Assembly (NCBI GenBank): GCA_902805475.1
Contig: CADCSX010000005.1
Span: forward strand, 2,119,501 to 2,183,500
Direction: 5' to 3'
DNA: 64,000 nt
Source of the DNA: Entonaema liquescens
Lineage: Eukaryota; Ascomycota; Sordariomycetes; Xylariales; Xylariaceae
Numbering within the stretch: the first letter of the stretch is position 1; every line of letters starts with the position of its first letter. A model generated the notes under the pieces. The model had not been told where the DNA came from. It searched no databases and saw only the letters and a list, made by a program, of their open reading frames with translations. A program made the translations under genes and the position numbers. Positions 22,716 to 35,568 of the stretch are shown here, one piece after another.

Positions 22716-24919
22716 GATGACGTTTCTATCGGAACACCCGGTTAATAGGCTTCGACTTGTTAGCCCATGTCGATACGCGCTTGTTGATACCCTACGTACA
22801 TATTATTTATCCACGGGACAATTCAACTATAGTCGAGATCGCCTACTCGTAACATTTTGAAGGATTTACAAGGGATCAATAAGCGCCAGAACCGCGCTAG
22901 ATACTGTATACTTGTACTATGTAATAAGACCCGCACAAGACTTGTTACCCGGTTTAGCGAACTTCCTAATAGGGGAATAAACTAGTGGAAAGCTCCAATC
23001 TAGGGACGATCTTGGTTTTGGTGAAAAGCCAATTTGTGTGGATTGTTGCTTTTGCATTTTGCATCGACGCGCTGTGCCAAGGAGAGTCATGTGATTAAGG
23101 CTGACCCTATTGACCATTCAGAACTTAAAGATGCCCCCATACCCCATGTCAAGGGAATTGCATACTTCGGTCATACATAACGCTAATGCACCCACTATGG
23201 CATTAAGCGCTATCCGGAATTTTCCCGGCCGCGGACCCAATTCTTTCCTGCACTTTGCACTTTGCACTTTGACCAGGTCCAGCTTTAAACCTAGTCCCAA
23301 TTCTCGATTTTCCCCTCTCTCTACTGCAGTAGGGCTACCAGCATCTGGCATGGCAGCATGGAACCATCCCACCAAGATAGCGATTCTGATAAACTTGGAA
23401 GTCCGAGATGAACCGTTACTTCGGACTTTCACGGCCGCAAGGTGGATTTTGTTTTGTCATTTATCCCGCCTACCCGCCGGAGCTAGCAGTGACATGACCT
23501 GCATGAAGATGATCAATACACATCTGGACTCCGTCACCGTCGCCCGGCTAAGCAGTAAACGTAGCGATAGCTAACCGAGCCATCAGGCATCTGCTAGAAC
23601 TTGAGCTTGTCGAAGTTCTAGATTGCTAAATCCTTCCCGAAAGGAAGGGTATAGTGGAGAAGTGTACTTACCTGGGTATCTAACCTTTATGATCCTCTCT
23701 TCGCATTTACCACCTCTTCGGAGGGAATAGAGATGACGGAATCATTAGCTTTTCCCTAATACAATAATGAGCCTAGTCGTGGCTTCTATCCAATTGCGAT
23801 GTGCTTCACTTCATATTACACTGATATTATCTTATCAATTCAAATATTGCCTTGTCAAATTTCCAGATCAACAATCACCTCTTTTAGTGGACGTCGTCTT
23901 CTTAGCGAAGCTAACCTAAGCTGAGTAGGTCGAATTGCATCACCTCGCCAATGAGGCCTTCATGATGGCCTGCAGATGAGAGTGCAGGAAAATCCACGCA
24001 TTCGTCCACATGGAGCTATCCATGCTGGTTTGCTTGAGTCCGACATTGGTTTTCTTGAACAATTTGAACAAACAGGAAAAACATGTCGATGGAGAAGAGC
24101 CTTCTTCCTCTCTGATTCGTCTGCTGCAGCACCTCGATGTGTGATATGTGACTGGCGATAACTGGTATTGGCTGCCGGTATGTGGCTACCGGCCAATCAT
24201 TACAGGGGTTTAGACGCCCAGTCGCCTTTTCCCGACTAGCTTGGCCATGTTTCCCGTCCAGTTTCTATTTATTGTTTATAGTCGGTACCCTTGTACCCAC
24301 GCTTCTATCGAGTCCCTCCACTCTGGGTTAACCGCCAACATGCAGTCCGGCACACATTATCTTAGTTGCACCGAAAGACTGGAATGGATTAGGGTGGAAG
24401 ATGAGTGCTCAAGTGACATTATGTCGAATTAGATGTGTGTTACCGACCAAACAGAGGCCACGATCCCATCCCTCCTATCCTTGATGAGCGGCCCCGCACA
24501 TCCCAGCTGCCGTGGCGGGCATCTTGTCCGCACCGCAGGCTGAGAAACAATCCAAATGCGTTGGTCTGGATATTTGGCCGCACCCTGGCTTCTCTATACG
24601 GCCGCCATTCATATAATATGACAGCCCGCCTCCCGTCGTTTTTCATTTCCTCTCTTCTCTTCTTCAGCAAGCACTCAAACACCAAAAGCTAGTTCCTTGT
24701 TTCTTCTAATCCCTTTTCTTTTTCTTCTTCTTAATACACAAGAGCTGTGCTCTTACAACTTAATACTACCTAAAACAGAAAATCAATAATAGTTGCCGGT
24801 CAACTTTATACACTTATTCACTACCGCTGTACCCCTAATAGAACGAGAAGCTAGCTTTTCCTTGCTCAAAAAGCCACTAAAATAAGAAACGACAATTTTG
24901 CAATAACATATTAATCAAA
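22716..24919. other. Intergenic, 2.2 kb
   Basis: Open frames of up to about 150 codons are present (around 23110-23574), but none matches a family I know. A 9-bp inverted repeat, CTAGAACTT at 23594-23602 against 23613-23621, has a 10-base loop. Near 23255-23280 a TTTGCACTTTGCACTTTG-like run occurs. From 24640 to 24740 the strand is pyrimidine-rich, as in strong fungal promoters, ahead of the next gene. Confidence 0.45.
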
Positions 24920-25779
24920 ATGGCGACCTTCCAACTTTCATTCTCTCTTCGCGTTTCTTCTGGCGTCAAGTCCGTCCACCTGCTCGGTTCATGGGACAAC
25001 TACTCCGGTCAAATCCCCTTTCCAAGGACAAGACCTCCAGCAAATCAGGTTCGTGGAAGGGCACTTTCCGATTTCAGGGCAATCTCGAGGCTGGTCAGCG
25101 ATACTGGTACTACTACATCATCGACGGATACCATGTCTCTCATAACCCCAGTGAGCCGTCGACCGTCGAGCCCACTACCGGCCGAGAATTAAACATCCTT
25201 GACATGCCCAAGGACAAGTCCGGCAAGTCTTCTTCCAAGTCTCACAGCTCCAGCAAGAGCTCGTCAAAGCACTCCTCGTCTTCGTCATCCAAGGACAAGA
25301 ACCGATCTTCCAGGCACTCCGATGTTCCCAAGGGCCGACCTCTCTCCGTCTCGCAGATCGTGGCTCCCAAGCCTAGGTCCCCCCACGCCACCCGTCACAT
25401 CCTAGATGCTGACTACTGCGACGACGAGACCATCGAGGAACTCACCGCACGCTTCGGCAGCGCCGGTTTCGACGAGGAGGACATCATCGCAGACTTCTCT
25501 ACCTCCCCCGTCTCCTCATCCGGCTCCAGCCTGTCCTACCGCTCGGACAGCTCATCGCCCAGCTCCTCCCTTTCCGGTTACAGCACACCCGCCTCGGACT
25601 GCAGCAACTGCACCTGCGAACGATACGGCATTACTCGCAAGGGAGACCGCGTCAAGATCGACTGCGGCGGTAGCCGATGCGGCTACAGCGACGAGGAATC
25701 TGACTCTTGCTCCAGCGGTGACGAGGAAAACTACGTCGCCCGCAACTCCCGCCGAAACGGCATTGTGGTCCGCGCGTAA
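24920..25779 (+). CDS. AMPK-type glycogen-binding domain protein, frameshifted
   Basis: The N-terminal about 95 residues form a CBM48/AMPK-beta-like glycogen-binding module: MATFQLSFSLR, VHLLGSWDNYSGQ, then GSWKGTFRF, QRYWYYYIIDGYHVSH and TVEPTTGRELNILD. A long Ser/Lys-rich linker and a Cys-rich C-terminal stretch (CSNCTCERYG, KIDCGGSRCGY) follow. The reading frame changes between SGQ and the KDKTSSKSGSWKG segment: the run of four C at 25015-25018 needs one more base to give SGQIPLSKDK. With it, the protein would be 286 residues. Both halves look under selection, so a sequencing or assembly error is likeliest; a real mutation or -1 slippage at CCCTTT is possible. The promoter is pyrimidine-rich, suggesting strong expression. 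Confidence 0.75.
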
Positions 25780-27586
25780 AGGTCCGCGTCCCTGGGGGAG
25801 TCCCACCAAGCAGCACTTAATACACCAGAAGGCCGAAGATACGAGATATCGAGGCTGTTCGCTCATTAACGGGCATAGAGCCGCAATTTTCTATTCGCTC
25901 TGCCCGTCTATTTGTTCCATTGCATCAGCACGGGTTTATTTGCGGCAGACCTGATCATAAGCTGGTTCTTATTGATTTAGCCCTGCCGCACCCGATGCGC
26001 CCACCCATCAGGGTCGATGCTACGGCCCCCACGATCAAAACACCGTCGAGAGACGAGAACACGATCGTGCGATCGTTTCGTATGTTTCCGACAATATTCG
26101 AAGCACTAGTTTCTCCCCTGAGACTGGCCTGCTCTAGCGAAACACAGCGAGACCGTCCGCCGGGGAGTTGAACGGCGACGGCTTTTGGGGATGTCAAGAA
26201 GGATAACTGGAGTGGTCTCGGATTCGGCCTACTTTGAAGGTCTGAGCAAGCCACACTGTAAATAAATAATCATTCGTCTACCTCTAAAAGGAGAGACACT
26301 ACGGATGGATTGGGAAGGCAGAATCTTGTCAATTATAGCTGCCACCGCAGGGTGGATAGAAGACTCTTGAATCTATTCATCAAACATGAAACTACTTTTA
26401 ATGAACTGTGAATTCGTGACTATCGTAATATTATGTGCCTGGATAGTAAGTGAACTTGGATGAATTACGAATTCTTACAAGCCGATAGATTAGATGTGTT
26501 AGATAATAGAACGTTGGATCCGGTGCGTCAATAAAATAAAGATAGCAATGTCGCTACAGCTCTAGAGAATAGTGGTAAGTATTACTTCTACCATGTCAAT
26601 CCCCGTTGGGCCAGTGAATCTAAATAAATGCCATATCAACGAAATTCCATACGGAAGTACTCTGAATGTACATCATGGGTCCACGGCAGCATAAAGAACG
26701 CCTATGCTCCCCCCTGGAGTAAAACTGTAGCTGACGGCAGAATGATAGTTATTCTACTATGGTCGAAGAGCCATCGCTTTACAAAAGAGGTACGGCAATG
26801 TCTAGCTGGCCGCAAAGAAGCCTATGGGGAATGGGAATGAGCAATTAAACGGATACATATATGGGTGTAGAAACAGAACGTTTTGAGGTAAGAGAATGGG
26901 ATGAAATATAAAGGGGGATGAACTATATTCCCGTAGGGTCTTCACACTTAAGGAGGTCATGTAAATAGGTAGGTACCTAGGCAATAAGTCATGTATTTGT
27001 CTGTAATCTAAACTACGCTCTCACGTACACGCATTGGGTGGGGGTATCAAACTTCAGCGAGATTATCTGGTTCGTATTATCTAGCTACGAATTGTCGCCC
27101 ATCTCGAGTCTTCTCTACTGTAACTTTTGTTTCCTTTCCTCTTTCTTCTCTATCCCGAAGGAGAGCACCCTATACCGCACCGCACCACCCCACACCCAAA
27201 TGAGACGTTGTCATGATCATATCTCCTAAGGTTCATGCAAACCTGGCCCTGAAAAACAAAACAAACAAACAAAAACAAAAAACCGGCGATAATTCCTGCT
27301 TCCATCCCTCTACTCGCCTCTACTGCTCCAGAGGCTCGAGAGTGGACGTGATGATGATGAAAACGCCAAACGCCAAATGCCCTAATGGCTAGTCCTCCTT
27401 TTCTTATGTCCAACCGTGGACTCCTATCGAAACTAACGCCTGCATGACTGACCCTATCAATCAAGATGCAATGAGGTGTAGTTGTATAATGTACAGTCGA
27501 AGAAAAATGTCGATGTGGGCGTATGAATAGGTGGTCGTATGCGTCGTGAAAGAAAACGAAGTATGTACTCGTATAGGATAGCGGTT
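25780..27586. other. Intergenic, 1.8 kb
   Basis: This is the 3' flank of two convergent genes. No conserved coding segment was found. An AAAACAAACAAAC-type run lies near 27257-27282, and a TAGGTAGGTACCTAGG motif near 26966-26981. Confidence 0.45.
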
Positions 27587-29557
27587 TTATAACTCCCTAT
27601 AATCGCTAGGACGAACTCTGCGCTGCTTGTTCTGGTGTCGTCCGGGGTTGACAGGCTTACGGAAGTATGCATCGTTGTCGTTGTTTGGCGTTGTAAAGTT
27701 AGGCCTGTGCTGTGGCTGGTTTGGGTTGTAGCCGCCATTCATGCCCATGCCATTCATATTACCCATAGCACTGTTCATACCTCCAAAGTTTCCCCCGAAC
27801 ATGTTGTTACCGTTCATGTTTTGGAAAGCTGCAGGGTTCATCATTCCATTCATACCCATCATTGGGTTCATCATGGGATTCATTCCCATCATCATGGCCA
27901 TGTTCATGTTATTCATGTTGGGCTGGCCAAAGCCATTCATAGAGTTCATGGGGAATTGCATCATATTAGACATCATACCAGGCATGTTATTCATGCCCTG
28001 CGGCATCATGTTCTGCATATCTTTGGTCTCTTGAGCCCGTTGCATAGCCTTGGGTCCCTTGGGGATCTTAGGGTTCTCTAGTATATCCTCCGCTGGTCGT
28101 TTCCTAGAGGTTACCTCCTGGGGTTTTGAAGTCTCACTGGAACCAGGTGATTGGGTGGGAGGAGTAGGCGACTTCTTCGGTGCCTCAGCAGAAGGGGACT
28201 TAGTCGTTGTGACAGGGGGAGTAGGCGATTTGGTCTTCTCCGAAGCAGTTTTCTCCGAAGTAGTCTTCTCTGCAACTGATGGTTGGTTTTTCGGTGAGTC
28301 TATCTGGGGCGTCTCCTTTTTGTCCGATGCCTGGGATGGAGAGTTTATCGCGGCCGGGCTGTTCGATCGCTCCTTAGTTCTAAGAGATTCTTTTTCTTTA
28401 AGGTAGGCTTGAATTTTATTAGATGTCTCATCATCTGATTTGAGGTCATCAATTAACACCCCTTCCGTCTGGCAACCTGGGCAAATGAAGTCGCTCTCAA
28501 TGAGAGCATTGGTGATGCAGTCATTGCAATACGTCTTCTCACAACATGGAGTCTTCATTGGGTCTATGAACATCCTTTTGTCGATGGCGCACAATAGGCC
28601 TTTCTCTTCAAGATCCTTATCCTTAGTAGATGCTGCTTTTTGAGCGGCTGCCGACGACTTTGTCTTCGCCTGGTACTGTTCCCATGAAGCCTTGTCAGGC
28701 TCTGCGATTACGAATTCACCATCTGCATTGACCATGACACCAGCCGGTGGCTTAACTTCCTCGCCGTCTGTACCAGTCTGCTGGAGTGCTGACTTGTCTA
28801 CGGTCTTCAGGAACGAACGAGGGATTCCTGTTGTTCTCTTAACACGAGGACGGTTGTCAAATTCGGGGTTGTCGTTAGTAGGGCAGACCTGAATCCAGTG
28901 CCCTTTCTGTCCGCATCGGTAGCAGATATAACCATTCGGAGGTTCGTGATCGGGGACATTCGCAGGCTTCTTTGAACCTGGCTTGTAAACAGCAGTTTGG
29001 CTATCGTTTGTTAGCATATATAAAGCAAGACCATGTTCTACGGGCAAACTTACTGAGACATCTCTTCCTGCTGGGCAGTCCACTGGTCTGATTGTGCTTG
29101 GAACATGGCCATCATCTTCTCTTCTTCGGTCATTGCCGCACTCATCTGAGTGAGTCCGGTAGAAGCGGGCTTGGCAACCTTGGCCGCGTTCTCGCGTCGC
29201 GACGAATTCTTTGCGCTTGCCGGCATCTTTCCAGAGACGTAACGGGCAGCTCGACCGGCGCCCGGCTTCAAGGGTGGAAGTCGGCGAGCGATGACTGTGG
29301 TAGATCGAGGTATGATAGTCGTGTCATCATCATATTCTATACGCTGATTAGCACTGGCACGAGATTAGTTAAAATGGAACCATACCTTCGCTTCCGTCTT
29401 CAGAATAGATAGCTAGATCGAAATCTGTCCCATCACCTAGACCACTCTTTACGATTATGTCACGTTTGAGTTCGAAGACTGAAATACCGGTGCCATCAAA
29501 TTCAACACGTGATGGCTCCTTTTGAGACTTGAACTTGAAAAACACAGATGAAGTCAT
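27587..29557 (-). CDS. mpe1: Mpe1/RBBP6-type cleavage and polyadenylation factor subunit
   Basis: The predicted 622-residue subunit of the pre-mRNA 3'-end processing complex (CPF) is encoded by exons 29557-29386, 29336-29054 and 29000-27587. The N-terminus is a ubiquitin-like DWNN domain (MTSSVFFKFKSQKEPSRVEF... SEEYDDDTTIIPRSTTVIARRLP). A CCHC zinc knuckle follows (CYRCGQKGHWIQVC), then a RING/U-box-like domain (CAIDKRMFIDPMKTPCCEKTYCNDC...CPGC). The middle is Ser/Pro/Lys/Glu-rich and the C-terminus is a low-complexity Met/Asn/Gly-rich tail. Both introns (49 and 53 bp) have GT donors and CTAAT/CTAAC branch sites. All three diagnostic domains are present in the standard order, so the call is firm. 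Confidence 0.93.
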
Positions 29558-30978
29558 GATGGAAAGATAATACGCCTAAGCGTGTCACAAGATGTGTAGA
29601 GGTGAAGGGGATTGCAAGAGATCGCGCAGCGATGCGCAACGGGCGATCCTAGAGAGTTGAAATAATATAATGATGCAATTGATGCAATTCTGTTGTAGGC
29701 TGATCGCAAACTTAGAGGTTGTTTTGTATTTTGTTGTTGTTTCGGGGCTTTGCGCGACTATTGTAACTCTCTCGCTTTCTTTCTTGTTTTCTTTCTCAAG
29801 GACCAACTGGCAAGAAAAAAAAAGTGAATGGGTATCAATTCAGTTTGTACCTGGAAGAACAACGACTGCTCATGCTCCAGTAAAAAGAAAAATGGAGATG
29901 TACAAAGCCAAAGGCGGACTTGATCACCAAATCAGCTCCAGTGATTGAAAAGGCAGAAATGCCACCCAAAGTCCACACCACGACCCAGAGCACCGTCAAA
30001 TTTCAGTTAGCCTGAGACCTCCTGCCAATCCTACCAGAATTTCACTGAGTACAAGTTAGTTCACGACGGATCAGCGAACCATTGCTTGTCCTCTGCGTTG
30101 TACTACGACCTTGTTGAATGAAGGCTATCGGAGAGGAAGTCGAGGGAGTCGAGGGATCGATGATTGATGAGTCTTCGTTCAGATATTGGAGTATGCGGTC
30201 GCAAAGGACAGAAATAGTAGCGAAGATGATAACGAGAGTCGCAAGACTTAAAGGTTGTTGTAACAAGACGTACGGCTTGATGCAGAAGTGAGAAAATGGG
30301 AAAAGGGTTGATGGAAGGATGGGGGAATGGTTGGGAGGAATAAGTTAGGAAGTAGTGGAAGAAGAGGAAGGAAGTGTTATTGTGAATGAAGAGACACTAG
30401 CGCGGGAGGAGGTGGCCTTAGATGCAGGCATTAGTCAGAGAGAAACTTTACGCACTGAGGTATATTGTATGTAAATTAACACACGTGACACACACTGTCC
30501 TTCGCCCCACTTCCATCCTTTACCATTGCTATTACAGATTCCCGAGCATAGCGAGCACTGTACCTATCCGAACCTTCAACGTCTCGATCACGTACATACT
30601 TACCTTGTATATCTCATGTTTCCTAAGCCACATGTAGGTAGTTGATACTCCAGTAAATACACCTTTTTTTCTTTTTCTTTTTTTAAAAAAATTGAAACGA
30701 TAAGCCACGTACATTATACCTAGTAGGACTGTCCAACCAGACACACTACTCACGTCATTTATTGTGTATATCTTGATTATTTAATTGGTAAAACTATCTC
30801 AATACCTAGTAATCTTTCCTAGAATACCCCACCATCCTCAGTACCTCCTAGTCTATGCCCATGAACTATCCTAGTAGTAAATATTAAACATATCAAATAA
30901 GTGTTTTTAGTTTCCCAATAAGAATTTCTAGAAACATCTGCTTCAGTTATTGGCTCAAGGTTCCCACGGTTCCCACGG
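29558..30978. other. Intergenic, 1.4 kb
   Basis: A frame on the minus strand around 30042-30290 has a hydrophobic start (LATLVIIFATISVLC) but lacks a convincing ATG. It may be an exon of a small unrecognised gene or noise. A C/T-rich stretch followed by A-rich sequence lies at 30660-30700. Confidence 0.35.
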
Positions 30979-32022
30979 TTAATCTGAAGTAGCTGTGGTT
31001 GTTCCACCCCTCTTTTCGTTGGAAGCAGCCTCATTGGCGTGCCTTGCGTTCCTTCGTCCGGTACGGATGTCTCGGCGCGACGTACAGCAACAGCATAGGC
31101 CAGCATGAATTATGAAGGAGAGCAACGTAAACCCGGTCGCTATCCACATAAACGCAAGCATCTTTACACCAACATCGGCATTAACGTTAAGATCGGTTTG
31201 TGATGTCAAGGCATACTTGAAAATAAGGGACATAGCTGTGCCGAGCGAGCTAGCTATTAAAACTAGCAGTGTAGAAAGGAAGGCGAAAAAGCCTAACGGA
31301 CCACTCCACCATCGCGAGAACACAGCAACCGGAGCCAGGAACATTAGAACAAAGTTCAGAAGCAAACTAGTGATGAAAAACCCGAACATGATCATTGAGG
31401 CGATGCGCAAGATATTCAAAATCTCGTTCACCTGCGAAGGTAACGCGATAGAAGCCCCAGCAAACAGTTCGCCAAGTATAATCTCTACTGGGTTGAACCA
31501 ATAGAGAGTGGTCGGGGTTGAACAATACGTAATTCCACTAAGATTCTTGTTAGTTAAAGGTTCCAGCAGACGAGGGTTTTTACATACTCGGTATTATATC
31601 CTTCGCAAAAGTCCCAGAGACCAACCTGATAGAAATCGTGCAGACCTAGAGTTCGTGCGATCGAGTTTTGCAAACTCAAGGTTGTAGGCGCAGATTGGGG
31701 GAGAATGTCGGTCAGATCGAGCTTGAAGAAGTAGATGTCACGTATAACTGGCGCATTTCTCGTGTTTCCTATCTCAACCTACAATAATAGGGAATAATTA
31801 GCATTATTCGCATAAAAACGAAGAACCAAGTCTTACCAAGATCAAGAAAATAATAGACATTAGATAGCAGAAGCATGATATCCCACTAAATACACGGCGT
31901 GCTCTGGTCTCCCGCTTCAAGACGGCCGGGTTTTCGATGCTAGGTTGGGGACTTTCCTTTTGGCCATCGTGGGAAGAAGACGTCGCTGTCGCCGGTCGCC
32001 GTCGAAAATTAGAGAAGGACAT
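30979..32022 (-). CDS. SUR7/PalI-family plasma membrane protein
   Basis: The reconstructed 311-residue protein has exons 32022-31837, 31778-31588 and 31537-30979. After a Ser/Pro-rich cytoplasmic N-terminus comes helix 1 (VFSGISCFCYLMSIIFLILV). An extracellular loop carries the claudin-like GLW-x-x-C signature (YQVGLWDFCEG). Then come three further helices (about MIMFGFFITSLLLNFVLMF, GFFAFLSTLLVLIASSLG and MLAFMWIATGFTLLSFII) and a tail starting CCCCTSRRD. This is the SUR7/PalI (PF06687-type) layout: eisosome and cortical-patch proteins or the PalI pH sensor. The short tail argues against PalI itself. Both introns (58 and 50 bp) keep phase. A start 20 codons upstream is also in frame. Confidence 0.82.
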
Positions 32023-33583
32023 ATTCGAAAATTCCCAGGGTATATAAAATGCTTCTGGTTTCCCCAATCTCCAAGGACTCAATCTCAGCAGCTTAGATGT
32101 AGTTAACCACAGATTTCATAAACTGGCTAGAAGATGTGAGTCAGATTGGGCTGCGGAGAATTCGTTGTTGAAAACAACTGACGGGTGAACCACACGAGGT
32201 CCCAAAGCACGTGGGTACATAGAAAGAAAACAAGGTGGCATAGAAGATGAAAAGCACTTTTGAGTTGTCGCAAGAGATCGTCAGCTAAGTCAACTACTAG
32301 TCAGCCAAGGGCGAGGGGGAAAGCCTGATCCGAGCAGGCGATCATCGTATCCCTATTATTGATTGGCTAATATAATTGATATCAAAGAGGTACCAGACAA
32401 GTACAATTACACCACACTGACCACAGTACAGAATTACACAGAATTACTCCTTTTTGAGGCTTAGAGTTTGGAAGCTTTCCAAGGCAAGGTTGGAAGCCCC
32501 ACTAAGGGACTCCAAGGGCTGTAATAACCCTTGCACATCTTATGTCGACTGCCGGGTAACGGATCTCGCTGCTACTTGCCAAGCCACTCTGTGGACTTGG
32601 TAGCAGTGAACCAGATTTTGGGTACCGACATAACCTATCGATTAGGTATTTTTGAAACATGGACCTACCACCTACTGCACCCACTGTACAGCTAAGCTCA
32701 TCCAACCAATTATGAAGTTCTCTAGGTACCTAGAATTAAAATACGAATACAGTATAAGGGCGCATCTAATAAGCGCCTTATTTTATTTTAACTTAGGTAC
32801 CCCAGTTGCATCCATGCGATCGCGCCTAAAGTTCGAATCCATAATATTTCTGGCGTTTAGGTATCTAAAAATGAGAAATACGATCCAGCAGTCTGGCAGT
32901 CCAGGCACCCATAAAGCGTCCCCCACTAGATACGTGCTAGACAAACACTAAACAATCCTTTGATACTGATCGACTTAATAATGAAAATCGGGACTTTCCA
33001 GCTTTCCCACCAGGTTTATACTTCAGCCCCGTATTTCTGAGCTGCCGCTGACATCACTCCCTAGCGTCAGCGGAAGCAGCTGCCAGCTACCGACGCGTGT
33101 AAACCTTGTCGCTTTCCTTGCAATCTGCTTCAGAACAGCTCGTTATCCACCACTGGATAGTCCGCTTAAGCGGTATCGTATGGCAATAGCCTTTGTCATA
33201 GTAAGGTACCTAGCACAGAGATATGCAAGCTCAGCCTTCCAACTTTTCGGCTTCTAGGCTTGCAAAGCTTGTGATCCCCACATGAAAGTTAGTTCTCATG
33301 TACTTGTAAGTACCTACAGCCCACCAAGTGACTTATTACCCAAGTGACTACTCAGTCACCAGGGGTGGGCACGTTGCTGGAACCTGTTGCCGAAGAAGAG
33401 ACATAGTCACATAGTCATCTCAACTTTGCAAAGTCTTTTGTTTGTTTTTTTTTTCCTCCTAGTGACTCGGACAAATTCAGACATTTTTCTCGCTGCGATA
33501 TTATTTCCTCATCATTGATACCCCCAAGTGGCTTTCTTCATGTCTAACTACGCCTAATCCCTTCTCTACGATCGTTAGAAGCT
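32023..33583. other. Intergenic between divergent genes
   Basis: This 1.56-kb upstream region is shared by the SUR7-like and PLC-like genes. It contains TAGGTACC-type palindromic motifs (for example near 32724 and 33203) and a T-tract at 33440-33455. No gene was seen. Confidence 0.45.
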
Positions 33584-34970
33584 ATGGCGCCACCCATTGG
33601 AAGCCTGGCACTGTTAGCCGCGGTCGCCGGAGTGCTTGGACAAACTACCATCAGTGACGATAGAACTACTGCGACAGACTCGACAGTGACATTGAGTGAA
33701 ATTCAAACTCCAACCGGCCCATATCAATCTTTTTCTACTCAAATCACACTGGGCACTGACCTTGGCTCAATCAATACTGAAACTACTTCCATAGCTTCCA
33801 ACAGCACGTCAAAGTCTACGGTTAAGTCCTCCAAGAGCCAGACTGTGACGTTCTTAACTGGATCTGTTGCAACGACAACGGCACTATCCGGCGGAAATGC
33901 TACTTCTTCCACTGCATCACCCACGCCAGAAGTGACCAATACGCAACCCTGTAACAACTATCCTGAATTTTGCAGTCGGAAATACAGCAATATTACCTAC
34001 GTCGCTTGCCATAACTCCCCCTTTATCACGCCAAACAACTTAGCAGCGAACCAACAATACGACGTCACATCCCAGCTAAATGATGGTGTACGATTTATCC
34101 AGGGCCAGATACAATGGCCTGCTGGGGGTAATGAGCCTCATTTCTGTCATACGAGTTGCGATATTCTTGATGCTGGCCCGATTACAGACTGGCTTACACA
34201 AGTGAAGAATTGGGTTGCAAGCCACCCGTATGATGTTGTTACCATTCTCCTAGGTAACGGAAATTAGTAAGTAACACCGATTTCTGTTGTAAAGACAACG
34301 ACTAATGAAATGTCATAGTTCGGTCCCCAGCCTCTATGTACCTTATATCGAACAAACGGGAATATTACGCTACATTTACACGCCTCCGGTAGTTCCTATG
34401 ACCCTGGATGATTGGCCAACTCTAAGCGAGATGGTTTTGAAGGGGCAAAGAGTGGTGATGTTCATGGACTACATGGCCAACCAGACACAATACCCGTGGC
34501 TCTTAGACCAGTTCTCGCAACTATGGGAGACGCCATTCGACCCGATTGACCAGAAATTCCCCTGTACTGTGCAACGACCACCAAATCTGGCTGCGGCAGA
34601 TGCCAAGAACCGACTATATATGATCAACCATAACTTAAATATCGAGCTCTCTATTCTCGGTGCTGATATGTTAGTACCTGCCCGGACTGAGCTGAACGTA
34701 ACGAACAATGTCACAGGAGATGGCAGCCTTGGCCTTTCTGCTAACAACTGCCGCACCGATTGGGGACGAGCACCGAATTTCTTGAATGTGGATTACTACA
34801 ATATGGGAGGTTTCCCAGGCTCTGTCTTCGAAGTGGCTGCTCAGATGAACAATGTCACTTACAACCGCCAGTGTTGCGGCATGGCTACGAATGGAGCTGG
34901 AAGATTACTTAGCAGCGAGTATATAATCCCATCAGCGATGCTGGTGATATTTTGGACGTTCCTATCTTAA
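33584..34970 (+). CDS. Secreted GPI-anchored PLC-like phosphodiesterase
   Basis: The 444-residue protein is encoded by two exons, 33584-34266 and 34319-34970; the intron is 52 bp with a GTAAGT donor. Residues 1-19 are a signal peptide, followed by a Ser/Thr-rich stalk to about 120. A PI-PLC X-domain-like TIM barrel comes next, with the first catalytic-type histidine in YVACHNSPF (H143) and a second in the HFCHTSC segment (186-192). The hydrophobic C-terminus after a small-residue stretch suggests a GPI anchor. The family is widespread in ascomycetes and annotated as PLC-like phosphodiesterase, with unproved substrate. Many NxS/T sites agree with secretion. The conserved C-terminal part includes NFLNVDYYNMGGF. 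Confidence 0.85.
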
Positions 34971-35568
34971 ATAGAGTTTGCATTCATGGAGTCATTGCGT
35001 GGGCGGCATTTTTATAGAGGGAGCGTATACTGCGTTAGAGTATGCGTCTCAATCAATGGCATTTGGAAAGTGGCATAATTTGTCCTTGGAATTTTAATCT
35101 ATAATTTAATAGAAACCCCTTTCCCGTAATGCTCTTCTGGTTCATCACTTGCATCTCTGTGTAGTTAAAGAGAAATGAGTTGGTCTTGGGACTCTGGTTT
35201 ACATATCTCGAAGGGTACAGCTCCTGGCACAAACATTAATAGTCACGGGGTGCCTATTTTTAGGATATGGCACATGTTTATAATGCTTATGAGGGGCCAA
35301 ATTTTGATGATAAATATGTCTTATAATAAATCATCAAAGCACTGTCTCTCCTACATACGATTTTTAGCTCAACCTATTGCGAGACAGTCACACGATAACC
35401 CGTAGAAATGGATTCCTAAACCCGCCTGAACAACTCTTCACCAGACCTAAGCATGTGCAGTGTCGACTATATGCGCAATATAGCGCGTGGGGATGTAGCA
35501 CCAATATTCCCTCTCCTTCTTCTCACCCCACCAAATCACATCAGCCGATGACACCACCCACCACGCAA
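34971..35568. other. Convergent intergenic stretch
   Basis: This is the 3' flank of the PLC-like gene and of the amidohydrolase. It is moderately A+T-rich and no gene was recognised. Confidence 0.5.

Noticed and set aside
23110..23574. 154-codon frame on the plus strand and overlapping antisense frame
   Set aside because: Neither strand shows a conserved motif; composition fits chance.
27635..28081. His-rich 148-codon frame on the plus strand
   Set aside because: It is the antisense shadow of the Met/Asn-rich tail of Mpe1.
30042..30266. Hydrophobic 74-codon frame on the minus strand
   Set aside because: It begins with TTG rather than ATG and no splice partner was found.
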